Source of the DNA: Hansschlegelia quercus
GTDB taxonomy: Bacteria > Pseudomonadota > Alphaproteobacteria > Rhizobiales > Methylopilaceae
Direction of reading: 5' to 3'
Assembly: GCF_004310425.1 (NCBI RefSeq)
Contig: NZ_SIUB01000009.1
Coordinates: 1-64,000 of the forward strand
DNA length: 64,000 bases
The stretch's first letter is position 1. Every line of letters starts with the position of its first letter. Positions 17,278-26,226 of this stretch are shown one piece after another. The position numbers and the translations under genes were made by a program. Below the pieces are notes generated by a model that was not told the origin of the DNA, did not search any database, and was given only the letters and a program-made list of their open reading frames with translations.

Positions 17278-18219
17278 ATGAACCTCGGCATCATCTTCAA
17301 GCTCTGCTCAGCCTTCCTGTTCACGGTGATGGCGGCGCTGATCCGCGCCGTGGGCGACGCGGCGCCGACCTCCGAAATCGTGTTCGCGCGCTCCTTCTTC
17401 GCGCTCGCGCCCATTATCGCCTGGCTCGTCTGGCGAGGCGGGCTGCGGCGCGCGATCGCGACCGACCGGCCGTTCGGCCATCTGCTGAGAAGCGTGATCG
17501 GCATCTCCGCCATGTTCTGCATGTTCGCGGCGCTTGGCCATCTGCCGCTCGCCGACGCGACCGCGCTCGGCTACGCCTCGCCGCTGTTCATCGTGCTGTT
17601 CGCGGCGATTGCGCTGGGGGAGCGCGTCGATGGCGCACGCTGGGCGGCCGTCGCCGTCGGTTTCGGCGGCGTCATCGTCATGCTGTGGCCGAACCTCGTG
17701 TCGGGCTCGCTGGCCGCGGCGCTTCACGGTGAGCAGATGGAAGCGACCTCGGTCGGCGCGTTCTACGCGCTGGCCGGCGCGGTGCTGGTGGCCGGCGCGA
17801 TGGTCCAGATCCGGCGGCTGACGAAGACGGAGGGCACCGGTGCCATCGTCTTCTATTTCACGGTCTGGTCCACCATGCTCGCGCTTTGCGTGGCGCCTTT
17901 CGCAGGCTGGGCGCTTCCCGACGGACCGACGGCGATCCTGCTCGTGCTGATCGGCTGCGTCGGCGGGGTCGCGCAGATCCTGCTCACGGAGAGCTACCGC
18001 CACGCCGACGCCTCGCTGATCGCTCCTTTCGAATATTCCACGATCCTGTGGGCGCTTGGGATCGGCGCATTGGCGTTTGGCGACGTGCCGACCGGCTGGA
18101 CGCTGATCGGCGGCGTGATCGTGATCGCCTCCAGCGCTGCCGTCGCGCTCAACGAGCGCCGCCTCGGGCTGAAGCGCGCCCGGCTGGCCAAGGCCGCTCC
18201 TCAGACGCCGATCGGCTGA
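17278..18219 (+). CDS. DMT (EamA) family exporter
   Basis: 313 residues, ten predicted membrane helices in two EamA halves (about 5-135 and 155-290), the usual size for drug/metabolite exporters. The start used is the ATG in front of NLGIIFKL; an ATG 69 bases earlier adds only Ala/Arg-rich sequence without a helix. Motifs such as ALGYASPLF and [20 protein letters not shown] are typical of the RhaT/S-adenosylmethionine-like branch. The substrate is unknown. Confidence 0.88.
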   Translation: MNLGIIFKLCSAFLFTVMAALIRAVGDAAPTSEIVFARSFFALAPIIAWLVWRGGLRRAIATDRPFGHLLRSVIGISAMFCMFAALGHLPLADATALGYASPLFIVLFAAIALGERVDGARWAAVAVGFGGVIVMLWPNLVSGSLAAALHGEQMEATSVGAFYALAGAVLVAGAMVQIRRLTKTEGTGAIVFYFTVWSTMLALCVAPFAGWALPDGPTAILLVLIGCVGGVAQILLTESYRHADASLIAPFEYSTILWALGIGALAFGDVPTGWTLIGGVIVIASSAAVALNERRLGLKRARLAKAAPQTPIG

Positions 18220-18267
18220 ACCTCCTCCGCCCCTTGGACGAATTCGTGCGAGCGGCTAAGGAGAAGC

Positions 18268-19122
18268 ATGGCCGCGCCCATCGCACTCACCATCGCAGGC
18301 TCTGATTCCTCGGGCGGCGCCGGCATCCAGGCCGACCTCAAGACGTTCTCGGCGCTTGGCGTCTATGGCGCCTCGGTCATCGTCGCCCTGACCGCCCAAA
18401 ACACCCGCGGCGTCACCGGCATTCACGACGTGCCGCCGGACTTCATCGCAGCCCAGATCGATTCGGTGATGTCTGATCTCGCCGTTAAGGCGATCAAGAT
18501 TGGCATGGTCTCGCAGGCCGCCTCGATCGCGGCGATCGCGGCGGGTCTCGATCGCCATCGGGCGCGGACGATCGTGCTTGATCCGGTGATGGTGGCGGCT
18601 TCCGGTGCGCGCCTTCTTTCGGAGAGCGCAACCGAGGCGCTGATCTCGCAGCTTCTGCCGCGCGCGACGCTGATCACGCCGAACCTGCCCGAGGCCGCGG
18701 CTCTGCTCGGCCTCGACGAGGCGCGTAGCGTCGAGGAAATGGAGGCGCAGGGCTGGGCGCTGCAGGTGCTCGGCGCGCGCTCCGTGCTCATCAAGGGCGG
18801 CCACGGCGACGGGCCGGACGCCGTCGATGTTTTGATCGACGCCGAAGGCTCGACCTTGCGGCTGGCGTCGCCGCGGCGGTTCACGCGCAATACGCACGGC
18901 ACCGGCTGCACCCTGTCCTCGGCGATCGCCGCGGGGCTCGCCAAGGGCCTGCACCTGACTCAGGCGGTGCGCGAGGCCAAAGCCTACGTCACCGAGGCTA
19001 TCGACGCCGCGGGTCAACTCGACATCGGCCAGGGACACGGGCCGGTTCACCATTTCGTCCGGTGGTGGGGCGGGAAGGCGGACACGCGCGGTGCGCTTGC
19101 GCCGACCTCGGCCGGCTCCTAG
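18268..19122 (+). CDS. thiD: hydroxymethylpyrimidine/phosphomethylpyrimidine kinase
   Basis: 284 residues of the ribokinase superfamily. ThiD phosphorylates HMP and then HMP-P, giving the pyrimidine half of thiamine. Signatures: [18 protein letters not shown] at the N-terminus, VVLDPVM-like [22 protein letters not shown], and the anion-hole motif [18 protein letters not shown] near residue 210. It lies alone among unrelated genes; a ThiE-like protein is found at 53.6 kb. Confidence 0.96.
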   Translation: MAAPIALTIAGSDSSGGAGIQADLKTFSALGVYGASVIVALTAQNTRGVTGIHDVPPDFIAAQIDSVMSDLAVKAIKIGMVSQAASIAAIAAGLDRHRARTIVLDPVMVAASGARLLSESATEALISQLLPRATLITPNLPEAAALLGLDEARSVEEMEAQGWALQVLGARSVLIKGGHGDGPDAVDVLIDAEGSTLRLASPRRFTRNTHGTGCTLSSAIAAGLAKGLHLTQAVREAKAYVTEAIDAAGQLDIGQGHGPVHHFVRWWGGKADTRGALAPTSAGS

Positions 19123-19176
19123 GGTCCGTCCGGTACGCCGGACAATCGTTCGGCGCAGCAAACGGCGGCGAGACGA

Positions 19177-19785
19177 ATGGCTGGACGCGGCAGGGCCGAG
19201 ATCGAGAACGGAGCGCAGGTCGTCTCCGGGCAGCTCGGTAAGACCATCCAGCGGCTGCGCAAAGCGTACAATCTCTCGCTGTCCGAACTCGCCGAGCAGT
19301 CCGGCGTCGCGAAATCGATCATTAGCCAGATCGAGCGCAACGAAACCAACCCGACGCTCGCCACCATCTGGCGGCTCAGCCAGGCGCTCGACGTGTCGAT
19401 CGAGCGGGTGCTGGCCTCCGCCGACGAGGAGCCGTTCGTCGAGAAGCTCGCGCGGCGCGACACGCCCTACATCGTTTCCGACGACGGCAAGATGCGTCTC
19501 TCGATCATCGGCTGGATCAAGACCGTCGAATGGCTGCAATGGTACGACGTCTCCGCCGAACCCGGCGGCTCGCTTGAATCCGAAGGCCACCAACGCGGCG
19601 CGCTGGAGTGCCTCTCGGTTCTCGCCGGCGAGGCCGAGGTGGATGTCGCGGGGATCATCGAGACCGCCAAGGCCGGCGAGACGCTGCGCTACCGCTGCGA
19701 CCGCCCGCACACGATCCGCGCCATCGGCGCCGAAAACCTGCACGCCACGATGGTGTGCATCATGAAAGCCGCGGTGATGGACTGA
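19177..19785 (+). CDS. XRE-family regulator with cupin domain
   Basis: 202 residues. A helix-turn-helix (about 18-75; LSLSELAEQSGVAKSIISQI) is joined to a C-terminal cupin fold (about 95-195) that would sense a small ligand. This architecture is that of PuuR/SutR-type repressors of amino acid, polyamine or sulfur genes. It lies between thiD (same strand) and a convergent monocarboxylate symporter, whose regulator it could be. Confidence 0.85.
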   Translation: MAGRGRAEIENGAQVVSGQLGKTIQRLRKAYNLSLSELAEQSGVAKSIISQIERNETNPTLATIWRLSQALDVSIERVLASADEEPFVEKLARRDTPYIVSDDGKMRLSIIGWIKTVEWLQWYDVSAEPGGSLESEGHQRGALECLSVLAGEAEVDVAGIIETAKAGETLRYRCDRPHTIRAIGAENLHATMVCIMKAAVMD

Positions 19786-19787
19786 GA

Positions 19788-19815
19788 CGCTCTCCGGGCC
19801 GGAGCCCGGAGAGCG
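19788..19815. terminator. hairpin between convergent genes
   Basis: A perfect 11-base stem CGCTCTCCGGG / CCCGGAGAGCG with a 6-base loop between the stops of the regulator and the symporter gene. There is no T run, so termination strength is uncertain. Confidence 0.5.
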
Positions 19816-19829
19816 CTGATCAGCAGCGA

Positions 19830-21362
19830 TCAGGCGGAAACGGCGGCCCGCTTCGGGGTGACGGCGTTGACGAGCAACGCGACCACGATGTTCAGCGCGA
19901 GCGCGATCAGGCCGATATAGACCGTCGTGCCGGTCGGCCCGCCGAACGGCAGCGCCTGAAGCGGCTTGAGGCCGTTCGCCCAAGACATCCAGGTGCCGCC
20001 GATGAAGCCGACCAGCCAGCCCGCAAGCAGGCCCGGCGCGCGGAACCAGTTGGTGTAGAGGCCGAACACCAGCGCCGGAAGCGTCTGGAGGATCCAGATG
20101 CCGCCGAGCAGCTGAAGGTCGAGCGCGAACTGCGTCGGCATGTAGAGGATGACGAGCAGGGCGCCGACTTTCACCACAAGCGAGGTGATCTTCGCGACCG
20201 AGGCTTCGCCTGCGGGCGTCACGCTCGGGTTCACGTAGGCCTTCCAGAAGTTGCGGGTGAAGAGGTTGGCGGCGCCGATCGACATGACCGCCGCCGGCAC
20301 AAGAGCGCCGATGCCGATGGCGGCGAAGGCGAAGCCGGCGAACCAGCCCGGGAACAACGTGCTGAACAGCGCCGGCACGACGTCGTTGTTGTTCGCGAGC
20401 TTCAGGCCCGCGGCGTGGCCCATATAGCCGAGCATGGCGATGAGGCCGAGCAGCAGCGTATAAGCCGGCAGCAGGACTGCGTTCTTGCGGATGGTGTCGC
20501 CGCTGTTGGCGGCGAAGATGCCGGTCAGCGTGTGCGGGTACATGAAGGCCGCGAGCGCCGAACCGAGCGCGAGCGTGGCGTAGGCCACGACCTGATTGCC
20601 GCCGAGCGTGAGACCGCCCTTGCCGGCGGCGGCGAAGTCGTTTTGCGCCGCCCCGAATACCGCTCCGTAGCCGCCAAGCTTCATCGGCACGATGATCACC
20701 GCCACGATCACCACGATGTAGATCATGATGTCCTTGACGAAGGCGATGAGCGCCGGGGCCCGGAGACCCGAGGAATAGGTGTAGAGCGCGAGGATCAGGA
20801 AGGCGATCGTCAGCGGGAAGTTGTGGATCGGGCCAACCGACATGCCGGACAGGCCGAGCGCCTTGATCACGGCCTCCATGCCGATGAGCTGGAGCGCGAT
20901 GTACGGCATGGTCGCGACGACGCCGGTGATCGCCACCACGAGTTCGAGCGCGCGGGAATCATACTTCCCATGGACCACGTCGGCGGCGGTCACGTAGCCC
21001 ATGTCCTTCGCGCGCTGCCAGAGCTTGGGCATGACGAGGAAGACGAACGGGTAGACGATGATGGTGTAGGGCAGGGCGAAGAAGCCGTAGGCGCCGACCG
21101 CGTAGACCAGCGCCGGCACCGCGATCACGGTGTAGGCGGTGTAGAAGTCGCCTCCGACCAGAAACCAGGTGATCCAGGTGCCGAAATTGCGGCCGCCGAG
21201 GCCCCACTCGTCGATATGAGCGAGGGTCTCCGGCTTGCGCCACCTGGCGGCGATGAAGCCCATCACCGTCACAAGCCCGAAGAAGAACACGCAGACGGCG
21301 ATCGCGGAATAGTCGATCTGAGGCGCCCACACGGCGGGCGCGGCTGCGGCGTCAGGCGTCAT
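19830..21362 (-). CDS. mctP: sodium:solute symporter, MctP-like monocarboxylate permease
   Basis: 510 residues, about 13 membrane helices. Family motifs include WGLGGRNFGTWITWFLVGGDFYTAYT (in two parts) and GIGALVPAAVMSIGAANLFTRNF. It closely fits MctP of Rhizobium, which takes up lactate, pyruvate, propionate and alanine. The small DUF3311 protein encoded just upstream overlaps it by 11 bases, the usual arrangement of this transporter pair. The symbol rests on family resemblance; the substrate is not proven. Confidence 0.85.
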   Translation of the reverse strand: MTPDAAAAPAVWAPQIDYSAIAVCVFFFGLVTVMGFIAARWRKPETLAHIDEWGLGGRNFGTWITWFLVGGDFYTAYTVIAVPALVYAVGAYGFFALPYTIIVYPFVFLVMPKLWQRAKDMGYVTAADVVHGKYDSRALELVVAITGVVATMPYIALQLIGMEAVIKALGLSGMSVGPIHNFPLTIAFLILALYTYSSGLRAPALIAFVKDIMIYIVVIVAVIIVPMKLGGYGAVFGAAQNDFAAAGKGGLTLGGNQVVAYATLALGSALAAFMYPHTLTGIFAANSGDTIRKNAVLLPAYTLLLGLIAMLGYMGHAAGLKLANNNDVVPALFSTLFPGWFAGFAFAAIGIGALVPAAVMSIGAANLFTRNFWKAYVNPSVTPAGEASVAKITSLVVKVGALLVILYMPTQFALDLQLLGGIWILQTLPALVFGLYTNWFRAPGLLAGWLVGFIGGTWMSWANGLKPLQALPFGGPTGTTVYIGLIALALNIVVALLVNAVTPKRAAVSA

Positions 21363-21549
21363 CGCGCACGCTCCTGTAGGCGAACCAGGTCAGCAGCGCT
21401 GTGATCGGCACGAAGGCGAGCTGATACCAGTAGAAGAACGGGAAGCCGAACAGCCGCGGCTCGAGGAAGTTGTAGAACGGGACCCAGAGCAGCCCGATGT
21501 AGGGGATGAGCAGAAGCCACAAGGCTATCCGCGATTTGCGCCGGTCCAT
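21352..21549 (-). CDS. DUF3311 small membrane partner of the symporter
   Basis: 65 residues with two membrane helices (about 9-29 and 37-57), starting MDRRKSRIALW and containing the family pattern PYIGLLWVPFYN and LFGFPFFYWYQLAFV. DUF3311 proteins are encoded just before SSS-type monocarboxylate or panthothenate-like symporters and probably stabilise them. It overlaps the symporter gene by 11 bases. Confidence 0.88.
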   Translation of the reverse strand: MDRRKSRIALWLLLIPYIGLLWVPFYNFLEPRLFGFPFFYWYQLAFVPITALLTWFAYRSVRDDA

Positions 21550-21600
21550 GGCCGGATCTCCCTGACGATTGGAATTGAACGCGGCCTGCGCCGCTTGGGC

Positions 21601-22497
21601 CTAGACGAGGTCGAAGCCGGACTTGTAGTGAGCCGCGCGCCCCTCGACGCCTTCGCTGTAATCGAAAACGTGCTGCTGCTGTTCGCCGAGACCGGAGATG
21701 CCGAGCCGCATGACGTCGCCGGCCTTCAGATAGACCGGCGGGCTCTTGCCCATGCCGACGCCTGGCGGGGTCCCCGTCGTGATCACGTCGCCGGGATCAA
21801 GCGCCATGAAGGTCGAGATGTAGCTGAGGAGATAGGGGATCTTGAAGATCATCGTCGACGTGCCGCCGTCCTGCATCCGGCGGCCGTTCACGTCGAGATA
21901 CATGTCCAGCGCGCCGAGGTCACCGGCTTCGTCGAGGGTCACGAGCCAGGGCCCAAGCGGACCAAAGGTCGGCGCGCTCTTGCCCTTCATCCACTGGCCG
22001 GAACGCTCCGTCTGAAAGGCGCGCTCGGAGACGTCGTTGCAGATGCACACCCCGGCGATGTAGCGGAGCGCGTCTTCTTCCGCGACATGATGGGCGCGCT
22101 CTCCGACGACGAAGGCGAGCTCGACCTCCCAGTCCGTACGCTGCTGGCCGAGCGGCAGGATGACGTCGTCATTCGGGCCGACGATGCAGTTCACCGCCTT
22201 GTTGAAGAGGATAGGCTCCTTTGGAATCCGAAGGCCGGTCTCGGCGGCGTGGTCGGCGTAGTTCAGGCCGACGCCGATGAATGAGCCGACCGAGCCGACA
22301 CAGGGGCCGAGGCGCGCTTCGGCCGGGGCCAGCGGCAGGCTCGACGGATCGGCGGCCTTGATCCGGGAGAGGCCCTCGGCGCTCAGCGCCCGGCCGGCGA
22401 TGTCCGGCACGACGTCGCTTAGATCCCGGATGGACCCTTGCGCGTCGATCAGACCCGGACGCTCTGCGCCAGCTTCGCCGAAACGCACCAGCTTCAT
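21601..22497 (-). CDS. fumarylacetoacetate hydrolase family protein
   Basis: 298 residues. The N-terminal lid (MKLVRFGEAGAERPGLID) is followed by the FAH fold with metal-binding acidic residues in EPILFNKAVNCIVGPNDD, DWEVELAFVVG and CNDVSERAFQ, and the later ITTGTPPGVG. Members with this lid act as ureidoglycolate lyase, 2,4-diketo-3-deoxy-fuconate hydrolase or acylpyruvate hydrolases; which applies here is open. The ATG follows AAGGAG; the open frame reaches 186 bases further upstream without coding character. Confidence 0.9.
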   Translation of the reverse strand: MKLVRFGEAGAERPGLIDAQGSIRDLSDVVPDIAGRALSAEGLSRIKAADPSSLPLAPAEARLGPCVGSVGSFIGVGLNYADHAAETGLRIPKEPILFNKAVNCIVGPNDDVILPLGQQRTDWEVELAFVVGERAHHVAEEDALRYIAGVCICNDVSERAFQTERSGQWMKGKSAPTFGPLGPWLVTLDEAGDLGALDMYLDVNGRRMQDGGTSTMIFKIPYLLSYISTFMALDPGDVITTGTPPGVGMGKSPPVYLKAGDVMRLGISGLGEQQQHVFDYSEGVEGRAAHYKSGFDLV

Positions 22498-22839
22498 GGA
22501 CGTCTCCTTATTGTTATTTGCATTGGTATTTTTGTTTCCCTGCACCCTTTTACCCGGCCTGACGGCTGCGCCAAGCACGCGATGCATCCCCTCGACGAAA
22601 GACTTTGGAGCGTCGCTAAAAGTGCGGCGTCGGCGCCACGCTTGAGGCGAAAATGTGGCCAAGCGTGCGAAATCGATTGTCAATGCCCTGTGAAGGGACG
22701 CGAAATGCGCTGCGAACTTTTGGTTCGGCGGCGAACGCCGGCGGCGCTCGTCTCTTCGGGGGTTTGACGCGCAGCCGCTATCGCTTCCGGCAGGGGCCGG
22801 CCTTGGGGGAGGTCGGCCCCTTTTTAATCCAATGCGGCT
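22498..22839. other. intergenic region with a plus-strand terminator
   Basis: 342 bases between two minus-strand genes. It must hold the promoter of the FAH gene (AT-rich at 22508-22535). No protein gene is supported. A strong plus-strand intrinsic terminator near its right end has no plus-strand gene to serve, so a small RNA on the plus strand is possible. Confidence 0.45.
22792..22825 (+). terminator. intrinsic terminator without an upstream gene
   Basis: An 11-base stem AGGGGCCGGCC / GGTCGGCCCCT (one G-T pair) with an 8-base loop, ending in TTTTT on the plus strand. On the minus strand it is not followed by T residues, so it points to plus-strand transcription. Confidence 0.7.
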
Positions 22840-23619
22840 TCAGAACGCGCCGGGAAACAGACCGCCGTCGATCAGCACGTTCTGCCCGGTGACGTAGCCC
22901 GCGTGCTGCGAACAGAGGAACGCGCAGAGGCGGCCGAACTCATCTGGATCGCCGAACCGCCGCGCCGGGACCGTCGCGCGCCTGGCGTCCGCCACCTCGT
23001 CCTCGCTTACCCCCCGGCGCTTCGCGTCGGCCGGAAAGGCGCCTCGCAGCCGATCCGTGTCGAACATGCCGGGCAGGATCGCGTTGATCGTGACGTTGCG
23101 ATGGGCGACCTCGCGCGCCACGCCCGCCATGAAGGCGGTGAGGCCCGCCCGGGCGCCGCTCGACAGGTCGAGACCCGCGATCGGCGCCTTCACAGACCCC
23201 GAGGTGATGTTCACGATGCGGCCGAAGCCTCGCTCCGCCATGCCGTCGATCACCTGCTGGATGAGCTCGATCGGCGTGACCATGTTGGCGATGACGCCGT
23301 TCAGCATGGCGTCGCGGTCGAGTTCCCGGAAACTGCGGCGGGGCGGGCCGGCATTGTTGTTGATGAGGATGTCCGCCTCCGGGGCGGCTGCAAGCAAGGC
23401 CGCCTGACCCTCCGGCGTCGAGACGTCTCCGACCACCGCGATCACCTCCGCGCGGGAACGTCCGCGGATGTCTGCGGCCGTCCGCTCGAGGCTATGGGCG
23501 TCGCGACCGTTCACGATCACTCGGCAGCCCTCGTCGGCCAGCGCGATTGCGCAGGCGCGCCCAAGCCCCTTGCTCGACGCGCAGACGATGGCCGTGCGGC
23601 CTGAAATGCCGAGATCCAT
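22840..23619 (-). CDS. SDR-family protein lacking the usual catalytic Tyr-Lys
   Basis: 259 residues with a Rossmann fold. The cofactor motif is CASSKGLGRACA and the NNAG-type motif INNNAGPP. At the active site, after NITSGSVKAP, the expected Tyr-x3-Lys reads SSGAR, so Tyr is Ser (residue 153) and Lys is Arg (157). A recognised branch annotated as 3-oxoacyl-ACP reductase-like shares this change. The chosen ATG follows GGAGG; one 48 bases upstream lacks a site. Reductase activity is doubtful. Confidence 0.85.
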   Translation of the reverse strand: MDLGISGRTAIVCASSKGLGRACAIALADEGCRVIVNGRDAHSLERTAADIRGRSRAEVIAVVGDVSTPEGQAALLAAAPEADILINNNAGPPRRSFRELDRDAMLNGVIANMVTPIELIQQVIDGMAERGFGRIVNITSGSVKAPIAGLDLSSGARAGLTAFMAGVAREVAHRNVTINAILPGMFDTDRLRGAFPADAKRRGVSEDEVADARRATVPARRFGDPDEFGRLCAFLCSQHAGYVTGQNVLIDGGLFPGAF

Positions 23620-23639
23620 GATGGCGTCCTCCAGACACG

Positions 23640-23664
23640 AAAAAGCCGGCCCGTAGGCCGGCTT
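23640..23664 (-). terminator. intrinsic terminator of the DUF2852 gene
   Basis: On the minus strand the 9-base stem AAGCCGGCC / GGCCGGCTT with loop TACG is followed by TTTTT. It lies just after the DUF2852 stop and before the SDR start. Confidence 0.85.
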
Positions 23665-23685
23665 CACTCGTTGATGGAGTTGAAG

Positions 23686-24150
23686 TCAACCCGCGCGGCG
23701 CTCCGACATGAAGCGCTCGAACTCTTCGCGCGCCCGGCCCTCGTCATGGGCGCCGCGCTCTGCGCGCAGATGCGCCTCGAAGGCGGCCGTCGTCTCGTCG
23801 AGTTTCCGACGCTCATCTTCGATCCGGGCGAGCTCGGAAGCGCGCCAGGCGTCGAAGGCGGCATTGCCGGTCTGGCGGACGCCATAAAAGCCCTTCGGCG
23901 AGAACTCCTTGCGGATGTTGCGGCCGAAATCGTCGGCGGTCTTCTTGAACCAGTCGCCTGCGCCGGCGGACCCGCGCGCCGTGGCTGCGATCTTCTCGCC
24001 CCAGAGCACATAGGCGATCATGGCGAGGCCGAGCGGCCAGAAGACGATGAACCCGATCACCGTCAGCGCGATTGTCAGCGCCGTCCAGCGATGGGGAACG
24101 CCGGGTATGGCGGCGGTCGCCGCGTCGTCGAAAGGGGGGTTCGAAGTCAT
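23686..24150 (-). CDS. DUF2852 membrane protein
   Basis: 154 residues. One strong membrane helix (about 24-46; IGFIVFWPLGLAMIAYVLWG is the family hallmark) is followed by a charged coiled-coil C-terminal half (RIEDERRKLDETTAAFEAHL). The ATG used follows GGAGA; the frame extends upstream without coding character. DUF2852 is confined mostly to Rhizobiales and Rhodobacterales; its function is unknown. Monocistronic, with its own terminator. Confidence 0.88.
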   Translation of the reverse strand: MTSNPPFDDAATAAIPGVPHRWTALTIALTVIGFIVFWPLGLAMIAYVLWGEKIAATARGSAGAGDWFKKTADDFGRNIRKEFSPKGFYGVRQTGNAAFDAWRASELARIEDERRKLDETTAAFEAHLRAERGAHDEGRAREEFERFMSERRAG

Positions 24151-24290
24151 CGGGGTCTCCAGCGAATCGATCGGCGGGGTCCGCGACGGCGCCGCGTTAC
24201 CTCTCATTTGGCGACGCCTGGTTTCTCGTTCAAGCAGATATCCCGCGGAATTTGAGGCCGCTAGCTGGCCCTCCAATTCGACTGCTTGAG

Positions 24291-24297
24291 CTGTCAT
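24291..24297 (+). promoter_or_regulatory. possible PhoB half-site
   Basis: A perfect CTGTCAT heptamer 35 bases before the start of the PlcP-like gene. A full Pho box needs a second copy 11 bases away; the flanking heptamers (GACTGCT before, ATGAGAC after) match poorly. Confidence 0.3.
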
Positions 24298-24332
24298 ACT
24301 CATGAGACGAAGGTTCTTTAGCGCGGGGATCA

Positions 24333-25166
24333 ATGAAGCAGGGGTCGATGGGGACGATGCTGGAAGAACCTGCAGCCCGCCGTTTCCGGACGCTGTTCAT
24401 CTCTGATGTGCATCTCGGCACCAAAGGTTGTCAGGCGGAGATGCTTCTGGAGTTTTTGCGTCACAACGAGGCGGACACGCTCTATCTTGTAGGGGACATC
24501 GTCGACGGCTGGCGCCTCAAGCAGAGCTGGTACTGGCCTCAGGCTCATAACGACGTCGTTCAGAAGCTGTTGCGCAAGGCGCGCAAGGGTTCGCGCGTCA
24601 TCTACATCCCCGGCAATCACGACGAGTTCCTGCGTAAGTATTACGGCCAGCACTTCGGCGGAGTCGAAGTGGCGGAGACCGCGATACACGAAGCCGCGGA
24701 CGGCCGGCGATATCTCGTGATCCACGGCGACTTCTTCGACATGGTGGTGCGCCACGCCAAATGGCTCGCGCTTCTGGGGGACTGGGCTTACGAAACCGCC
24801 CTGACGCTCAACCGCTACCTGAACGCGGCTCGCCGCTCCCTCGGCCTGAGCTACTGGTCGCTGTCCGCATGGGCCAAGATGAGGGTGAAGAACGCCGTGA
24901 ACTTCATCGGGCGCTTCGAGGACACGCTTTCGGCGGAAGCCCGCAGGCACCAGGTGGACGGCGTCATTTGCGGCCATATCCACCATGCCGCGATCCAGCA
25001 GATGAACGGCGTGATCTACGTGAACACCGGCGACTGGGTGGAGAGTTGCACTGCGATCGCCGAGCACGAGGACGGTCGTCTCGAACTCATACGCTGGAGC
25101 GAAAGACGCGGGGCGGAGGCCGATATTTCGGGCGAGCCCCTCGCCGAGCTGCCAGCCGTCGCTTGA
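24333..25166 (+). CDS. metallophosphoesterase, PlcP-like (LpxH superfamily)
   Basis: 277 residues of the calcineurin-like fold. The metal-binding motifs are in order: SDVHLG, GDIVDGW, PGNHDEF, HGDFFD and CGHIHHA. It resembles LpxH, but the SWYWPQAHNDVVQKLLRK region and the following GT4 gene fit PlcP. PlcP is the Mn-dependent phospholipase C of rhizobia and marine bacteria that makes diacylglycerol from membrane phospholipids under phosphate limitation. A role as UDP-diacylglucosamine pyrophosphatase in lipid A synthesis is the alternative. The start of the next gene is 32 bases downstream. Confidence 0.85.
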   Translation: MKQGSMGTMLEEPAARRFRTLFISDVHLGTKGCQAEMLLEFLRHNEADTLYLVGDIVDGWRLKQSWYWPQAHNDVVQKLLRKARKGSRVIYIPGNHDEFLRKYYGQHFGGVEVAETAIHEAADGRRYLVIHGDFFDMVVRHAKWLALLGDWAYETALTLNRYLNAARRSLGLSYWSLSAWAKMRVKNAVNFIGRFEDTLSAEARRHQVDGVICGHIHHAAIQQMNGVIYVNTGDWVESCTAIAEHEDGRLELIRWSERRGAEADISGEPLAELPAVA

Positions 25167-25198
25167 GCGCCGCCGAGCAGGCGCGCGACGCCCCACCG

Positions 25199-26224
25199 AT
25201 GCGCGTCCTCCTGGTGACCGACACCTGGGCGCCGCAGATCAACGGCGTCGTCCGCACGATCGAGCAGATCGTGAAGGCCGCGCCTCGCTTCGGCGCGGAG
25301 GTCGAGCTTCTGACGCCCGATCGGTTTCGCACCGTGCCGATGCCGAGCTATCCGGAGATCCCGCTCGCACTGGCGCGGCCCAAGACGGTCGCGCGGATGA
25401 TCGCCGAGGCGCGGCCCGACCACATCCACATCTCGACCGAAGGGCCGCTCGGCTTCGCCGCGCGCAGCGTCTGTCTGAAGACGAAGCGGCCGTTCACGAC
25501 GAGCTATCACACGCGATTCCCCGAATATATCCGGCGGCGCGCGCCCGTACCGGAACGGCTGACCTACGCGCTGCTGCGGCGCTTTCACAACGCCGGCGCC
25601 GGCGTGATGGTCGCGACCGATTCGCTGGCGAAGGAGCTTCGCGCCCGAGGGTTCGAGCGCATCATGAAGTGGTCGCGCGGCGTCGATTCCGAGCGGTTCC
25701 ACCCGCGCCCGGGCGCGGACGTGTTCGGTCTCAAGCGGCCGGTCTTCCTCTATGTCGGACGGGTCGCGACCGAAAAGAACATCGAGGCTTTTCTCGCGCT
25801 GGACCTTCCAGGCTTCAAGGTCGTGGTGGGGGACGGCCCGGAGCGGAAGCGGCTGGAGGCGGCGTTTCCGGACACGCTGTTCACCGGCGCGCTCGACGGG
25901 GAAGATCTCGCTCTCGCCTACGCGTCGGCCGACGTCTTCGTCTTTCCGAGCAAAACCGACACGTTCGGCATCGTCATTCTGGAAGCGCTCGCGAGCGGGC
26001 TCCCCGTCGCGGCGTACCCGGTGACCGGCCCGATCGACGTTCTGAAGGACGGCGCAGGCGTGCTGGACGAGGATCTCCGAGCCGCGGCGTTGGCGGCGCT
26101 CAAGCTCTTTCCGGAGAACGCGCGGGTGCTGGCGCTGAAGCACGGCTGGGACGCGCCCGCGCGGGACTTCTTCGACAATCTGAGAGCCGTCGTCGCCCCA
26201 CAGAGGGCGGCGGGCGGCGTCTGA
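25199..26224 (+). CDS. GT4 glycosyltransferase, probable glycolipid synthase
   Basis: 341 residues of GT-B fold. The N-terminal domain starts VLLVTDTWAPQINGVV, a signature of GT4 mannosyl/diacylglycerol glycosyltransferases. The C-terminal nucleotide-sugar site has LYVGRVATEKNIEAFL and PSKTDTFGIVILEALASGLP with the E-x7-E motif. Paired with PlcP-like genes, such enzymes (Agt type) glycosylate diacylglycerol to make phosphorus-free membrane lipids. The start ATG in front of RVLLVTD was chosen because the family begins there. Confidence 0.88.
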   Translation: MRVLLVTDTWAPQINGVVRTIEQIVKAAPRFGAEVELLTPDRFRTVPMPSYPEIPLALARPKTVARMIAEARPDHIHISTEGPLGFAARSVCLKTKRPFTTSYHTRFPEYIRRRAPVPERLTYALLRRFHNAGAGVMVATDSLAKELRARGFERIMKWSRGVDSERFHPRPGADVFGLKRPVFLYVGRVATEKNIEAFLALDLPGFKVVVGDGPERKRLEAAFPDTLFTGALDGEDLALAYASADVFVFPSKTDTFGIVILEALASGLPVAAYPVTGPIDVLKDGAGVLDEDLRAAALAALKLFPENARVLALKHGWDAPARDFFDNLRAVVAPQRAAGGV

Positions 26225-26226
26225 GG

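Noticed and set aside
19608-21404. 598-residue plus-strand frame opposite the symporter
   Set aside because: Composition is that of an antisense shadow (Arg/Asp/His/Glu-rich), and the minus strand encodes a clear transporter.
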